Part shown: positions 6,231 to 9,705 of the stretch, piece after piece
Position numbering within the stretch: position 1 is the stretch's first letter
Layout of the letters: every line of letters starts with the position of its first letter
Assembly: GCA_035491935.1 (NCBI GenBank)
Contig: DATJJW010000089.1
Span: 1-9,705, forward strand
Origin: DATJJW01 sp035491935
GTDB taxonomy: Bacteria > Pseudomonadota > Alphaproteobacteria > ATCC43930 > CGMCC-115725
Reading direction: 5' to 3'
Length of the DNA stretch: 9,705 nucleotides
The notes under the pieces: generated by a model
Told to the model about the DNA's origin: nothing
The model's database searches: none
Seen by the model: the letters and a program-made list of their open reading frames with translations, nothing else
Position numbers and translations under genes: made by a program

Positions 6231-9200
6231 ATGTCCGCTCTGTCCCAGCAGCCCCCCGTCGACACCGAAACCGCCTCCGATCCGCAATGGTACAAGGACG
6301 CGGTCATCTATCAATTGCACGTCAAGGCGTTCTTCGACGCCAATGACGACGGCATGGGCGATTTCGCGGGGCTGACCGCCAAGCTCGACTACCTCAAGAG
6401 CCTGGGCGTGACCACGCTCTGGCTGCTGCCCTTCTATCCCTCGCCCTTGCGCGACGATGGCTACGACATCGCGGATTATCGCGGCATCAATCCGTCCTAC
6501 GGCACCATGGCCGACTTCAAGCGCTTCGTGCGCGAGGCCCATGCACGGGGCCTGCGCGTCATCACGGAGCTGGTGGTCAACCACACCTCGGACCAGCACC
6601 CGTGGTTCGAGCGCGCTCGCCATGCGCCGCCGGGCAGCAACCACCGCAATTTCTATGTCTGGTCCGACACCGACCACAAATACCCGGACACGCGCATCAT
6701 CTTCCTCGATACCGAAAAGTCGAACTGGACCTGGGATTCGGTGGCGCAAGCCTATTACTGGCACCGTTTCTACAGCCACCAGCCCGACCTCAACTTCGAC
6801 AATCCGGCGGTGTTCCGCGCCATCGTCAACGTCATGCGCTACTGGCTGGACATGGGGGTGGACGGGCTGCGCCTTGACGCCGTGCCCTATCTCTGCGAGC
6901 GCGAGGGCACCAACAACGAGAACCTGCCCGAGACCCACGCCATCCTGAAGCGTCTGCGTGCCGAGATCGACGCAGCCTATCCCGACCGCATGCTGCTGGC
7001 CGAGGCCAATCAATGGCCGGAGGACGTGCTGCCCTATTTCGGCGAGGGCGACGAATGCCACATGGCGTTCCACTTCCCGCTGATGCCGCGCATCTACATG
7101 GCGGTGGCGCAGGAGGATCGGCATCCGATCACCGACATCATGCGCCAAACCCCGGACATCCCGGACAGCTGCCAATGGGCGATCTTCCTGCGCAACCATG
7201 ACGAGCTGACCCTCGAAATGGTCACCGACCAGGAGCGCGACTATCTCTGGAACTTCTACGCCACCGACAAGCGGATGCGCATCAATCTTGGTATCCGCCG
7301 GCGGCTGTCGCCGCTGATGGAGGGCGACCGGCGGCGCATCGACCTCCTGAACTCCATCCTGATGTCGATGCCGGGCACGCCCATCGTCTATTACGGCGAC
7401 GAGATCGGCATGGGCGACAATGTCTATCTCGGCGACCGCGATGGCGTGCGCACACCGATGCAATGGTCGCCGGACCGCAATGGCGGCTTCAGCCGCGCCG
7501 ACCCCGCACGGCTGTTCCTGCCGCCGATCCAGGACCCGGTCTACGGCTATCAATCGGTCAATGTCGAGGCGCAGAGCCGGCTCGCGACATCGCCGCTCAA
7601 CACGGTGCGGCGCCTGATCGCGGCGCGCCAGACGAGCCAGGCCTTCGGGCGCGGCAGCCTGACCTTCCTCTATCCCGCCAACCGCAAGGTGCTGGCCTAT
7701 GTCCGGTCCTGGGCCGAGGAAGTCATCCTCTGCGTCGTTAACCTGTCGCGCTCGGCCCAGCCGGTCGATCTCGACCTCATGGCCTTCAAGGGGCGGCGCC
7801 CGGTCGAGATGCTCGGCCGCTCGATCTTCCCGATAATCGGCGACCCGCCCTATTCGCTGACGCTGCAGGGCCACAGCTTCCTGTGGTTCACCCTGGTCGA
7901 TGCCAACGCCATGGCGAATACGCCGATTGGCGACGGCACCGCACCCGAGGCCGAACCGCTGCCGGAATTCGTGACGCTGGTGACGCCCAATGGCTGGTCG
8001 GACGTGCTGACCGGCCGCACCGCACGGGTCATGGAGACCGACGTGCTGCCGATCTACATGCCGCTGCAGCGCTGGTACGGCGCCAAGGACCAGCGCATGA
8101 CCACCGCCCGTATCCTGGGCGCGGCGGAGGTCAGGCCGACCCACGGCGGCGATGCCCCCGACGGCTGGGCGCTCGCCCTGGCCGAGGTGCATTTCCGCGA
8201 CGCAGCGCCCCAGCGCTATCTGCTGCCGCTGGGCCTGGCCTGGGGACCGACCAATACCGAGCCGCGGCTTGGCCTTCTGCGCCGGACGCTTGCCGATGTC
8301 CGCCGCTTCCGCCGCGAGGGTGCCTTGTTCGACGCCACCGGCCAGGAAGGGCTTACCATGGCGCTGCTCGATGGCATCGGCCAGAATCTGGAACTGCCGG
8401 TGAGCGGCGGCATCGGCGGCCTCCTGCGCTTCAGCCCGACCACGGCCTGGGAGACGGCGCAGCTGCCGGAGAATCCGGAAATCCATCGCCTGGGCGTCGA
8501 ACAGTCGAACAGCTCGGTGCGTATCGGCGAATTCGGCATCCTGAAGCTCTATCGCCGCCTGCAATCGGGAAGGCATCCCGAGATCGAGATGGGCCGCTAC
8601 CTCACCGATGTCGCGGGCTTTGCCGCCACGCCGCCGGTACTGGGCTCGATCGAGCTGGTCGATGCCGAGGGCGGCGTCACCGCGATCGGCGTTCTGGCCG
8701 GGTTCACCCGCAACCAGGGCGACGCCTGGAGCGTCACCCTGGATTTCGTCAAGCGCTCCTTCGAAGATGCGACATTGACGACCGAACCCCATGACGGGGA
8801 AGACGCGGACGATCCGTACATCTTCCTGATCGCCCAGGCCGGACTGCTGGGCCAACGCACGGCCGAGCTGCACTTGGCGCTCTGCCGCATGGACGAGACC
8901 GACTCCGCCTTCAAGCCAGAGCCGATCACCAAATCCGACATCACCGCCTGGTGCCGCCATATCGAGGCCGATATCGTCGCCGTGTTCGAGGCGCTGACGC
9001 TACGCGTCGGATCCGCCCCCGCGCTGCCACCCGAGCTGGTCACCAAGATCAGCGCGTTGCTGGATGCCCGCGACACGGTGCTGGAGCACATCCGCCTGAT
9101 CACCGACGTCGAGATCGAGGCGGTCAAGACGCGCTTCCACGGCGATTATCATTTGGGGCAGGTGCTGGTCGCCCAGCACGATTTCGTCATCATCGATTTC

Positions 9201-9611
9201 GAGGGCGAACCGCGCCGGACGCTGGAGGAACGGCAGCAGAAATACAGCGCGCTGAAGGATGTCGCCGGCATGCTGCGCTCCTTCGCCTATGCCGGGGCTG
9301 CCGCCGTCAAGGGCAGCGCCGACCTGCCCGGCACGGACGTCACGGCGCTGGAGAGCTTCACCCGGCGCTGGTGCGAATTGTCGACGGCGGCCTTCCTTGA
9401 GCGCTACCGCAAGACCATCGGCAACTCGCCGATCTGGCCGCAGAACGAGGGCCATGGCCAAATGCTGCTGGAGCTTTTGATCCTGGAGAAGGTTTTCTAC
9501 GAGATAGGCTACGAACTGGCTAATCGACCAGCCTGGCTCGACATCCCGGTCAGCGGCGCGCTCGACCTGATCGACTCCTGGACTGAAGAGGTTCCTGATG
9601 GCTCTGCATGA
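6231..9611 (+). CDS. treS: trehalose synthase-maltokinase fusion (TreS-Pep2/Mak)
   Basis: Bifunctional 1,126-residue protein. The TreS half (about 18-560, GH13) interconverts trehalose and maltose; the kinase half (about 580-1126) phosphorylates maltose with ATP to maltose 1-phosphate, the GlgE donor. Seen in TreS: the opening W-Y-K-D-A-V-I-Y-Q-L-H-V-K-A-F-F, DGYDIADYRGI, region I VVNHTSDQHPW, nucleophile Asp216 in DGLRLDAVPYL, acid/base Glu258 in LLAEANQWPEDV, and Asp324 in RNHDELTLE. The 42-residue D-to-E spacing is the same as in mycobacterial TreS. Seen in the kinase: N-cap L-P-I-Y-M-P-L-Q-R-W-Y-G (about 606-617), QSNSSV (758-763) with Lys772 in ILKLYRRL for ATP, catalytic HGDYHLGQ (970-977, Asp972), metal-binding IDFEGEP (988-994), and KDVAGMLRSF. 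The frame extends upstream into glgE, but ATG 6231 (weak GGAAA, five bases before) gives the family N-terminus. The end overlaps the next gene by 14 bases. Both catalytic sets are intact. Confidence 0.96.
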   Translation: MSALSQQPPVDTETASDPQWYKDAVIYQLHVKAFFDANDDGMGDFAGLTAKLDYLKSLGVTTLWLLPFYPSPLRDDGYDIADYRGINPSYGTMADFKRFVREAHARGLRVITELVVNHTSDQHPWFERARHAPPGSNHRNFYVWSDTDHKYPDTRIIFLDTEKSNWTWDSVAQAYYWHRFYSHQPDLNFDNPAVFRAIVNVMRYWLDMGVDGLRLDAVPYLCEREGTNNENLPETHAILKRLRAEIDAAYPDRMLLAEANQWPEDVLPYFGEGDECHMAFHFPLMPRIYMAVAQEDRHPITDIMRQTPDIPDSCQWAIFLRNHDELTLEMVTDQERDYLWNFYATDKRMRINLGIRRRLSPLMEGDRRRIDLLNSILMSMPGTPIVYYGDEIGMGDNVYLGDRDGVRTPMQWSPDRNGGFSRADPARLFLPPIQDPVYGYQSVNVEAQSRLATSPLNTVRRLIAARQTSQAFGRGSLTFLYPANRKVLAYVRSWAEEVILCVVNLSRSAQPVDLDLMAFKGRRPVEMLGRSIFPIIGDPPYSLTLQGHSFLWFTLVDANAMANTPIGDGTAPEAEPLPEFVTLVTPNGWSDVLTGRTARVMETDVLPIYMPLQRWYGAKDQRMTTARILGAAEVRPTHGGDAPDGWALALAEVHFRDAAPQRYLLPLGLAWGPTNTEPRLGLLRRTLADVRRFRREGALFDATGQEGLTMALLDGIGQNLELPVSGGIGGLLRFSPTTAWETAQLPENPEIHRLGVEQSNSSVRIGEFGILKLYRRLQSGRHPEIEMGRYLTDVAGFAATPPVLGSIELVDAEGGVTAIGVLAGFTRNQGDAWSVTLDFVKRSFEDATLTTEPHDGEDADDPYIFLIAQAGLLGQRTAELHLALCRMDETDSAFKPEPITKSDITAWCRHIEADIVAVFEALTLRVGSAPALPPELVTKISALLDARDTVLEHIRLITDVEIEAVKTRFHGDYHLGQVLVAQHDFVIIDFEGEPRRTLEERQQKYSALKDVAGMLRSFAYAGAAAVKGSADLPGTDVTALESFTRRWCELSTAAFLERYRKTIGNSPIWPQNEGHGQMLLELLILEKVFYEIGYELANRPAWLDIPVSGALDLIDSWTEEVPDGSA
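9586..9591 (+). promoter_or_regulatory. ribosome binding site of the gene starting at 9598
   Basis: AAGAGG inside the last codons of treS, six bases before the ATG at 9598. It supports that ATG over a second one (9608) in another frame that overlaps the treS stop as ATGA. Confidence 0.55.
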
Positions 9612-9705
9612 CAGCACGCGACAGAACCAGACGACCGGCACGCAAGCAACTGGACCCCAAGCGATTGACTGGGCGCATGATCGCCGGGTCATCGCCCTGC
9701 TCGAA
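9598..9705 (+). CDS. glgB: N-terminus of a gene cut by the window edge, probably 1,4-alpha-glucan branching enzyme
   Basis: ATG at 9598 opens a frame of 36 codons running off the window: a polar, Thr/Gln-rich stretch (residues 5-22) and then I-D-W-A-H-D-R-R-V-I-A-L-L-E. It overlaps treS by 14 bases and has AAGAGG six bases upstream, so translational coupling is likely. The fragment has no diagnostic motif. The glgB call rests on context (glgE-treS-glgB is a recurring order) and on the way GlgB proteins often open, with a variable leader and then a short helix ending near A-L-(V/L)-E before the glycogen-binding beta-sandwich. A branching enzyme would add alpha-1,6 links to the glucan GlgE makes. 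The rival start at 9608 gives a basic, low-complexity frame and is less likely. Alternatives: glgX or another glucan gene. Confidence 0.6.
   Translation, partial: MALHDSTRQNQTTGTQATGPQAIDWAHDRRVIALLE

Noticed and set aside
6204..8960. 918-codon open frame on the minus strand opposite treS
   Set aside because: It is an antisense shadow. The plus strand encodes two intact enzyme domains with all catalytic motifs, while the minus-strand product is rich in His, Arg, Gly, Ala and Asp with no recognisable domain, typical of the mirror of high-GC codons.

Overview
The window looks like a high-GC proteobacterial chromosome, most likely an alphaproteobacterium (Hyphomicrobiales or Rhodospirillales type). 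The reasons are the strong GC bias at third codon positions, the long two-part form of GlgE, the four-helix-bundle (DUF2383) stress protein, and GGAAC-type promoter elements like those used by the alphaproteobacterial general stress sigma factor EcfG. The organism call is inference; there is no rRNA or other taxonomic marker here.

Layout. A complete transketolase gene (22-2082) lies on the minus strand, possibly followed by another gene cut by the left edge. A 253-base divergent intergenic region (2083-2335) separates it from a small plus-strand gene (2336-2788) for a DUF2383/PA2169-type four-helix-bundle protein. A 201-base spacer (2789-2989) follows, holding a degenerate 14-bp tandem repeat of seven units and a perfect GGAACC-N6-GGTTCC inverted repeat. 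Then come the plus-strand genes of the GlgE alpha-glucan pathway: glgE (2990-6193), a treS-maltokinase fusion (6231-9611), and the first 36 codons of a gene that overlaps treS and is probably glgB (9598 to the right edge).

How they work together. The TreS domain isomerises trehalose to maltose and the fused maltokinase domain makes maltose 1-phosphate. GlgE adds the maltosyl unit to an alpha-1,4-glucan, and a branching enzyme (the probable truncated gene) would add alpha-1,6 branches. This is the known trehalose-to-glycogen route. Transketolase (pentose phosphate or Calvin cycle) and the DUF2383 protein are not part of it. All three putative transcription units do have a GGAACC element at promoter distance, which suggests a shared stress-response control.

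Most notable points: the N-terminal ~420 residues of GlgE look like a second, degenerate copy of its own catalytic domain, with the nucleophile aspartate replaced by proline; an EcfG-like promoter sits in front of transketolase; and the spacer before glgE has an unexplained repeat structure. No CRISPR array, tRNA, rRNA, insertion sequence or clear intrinsic terminator was found. I saw no convincing wholly undescribed system: the core pathway is known, and the novelty is in the GlgE architecture and the intergenic elements.
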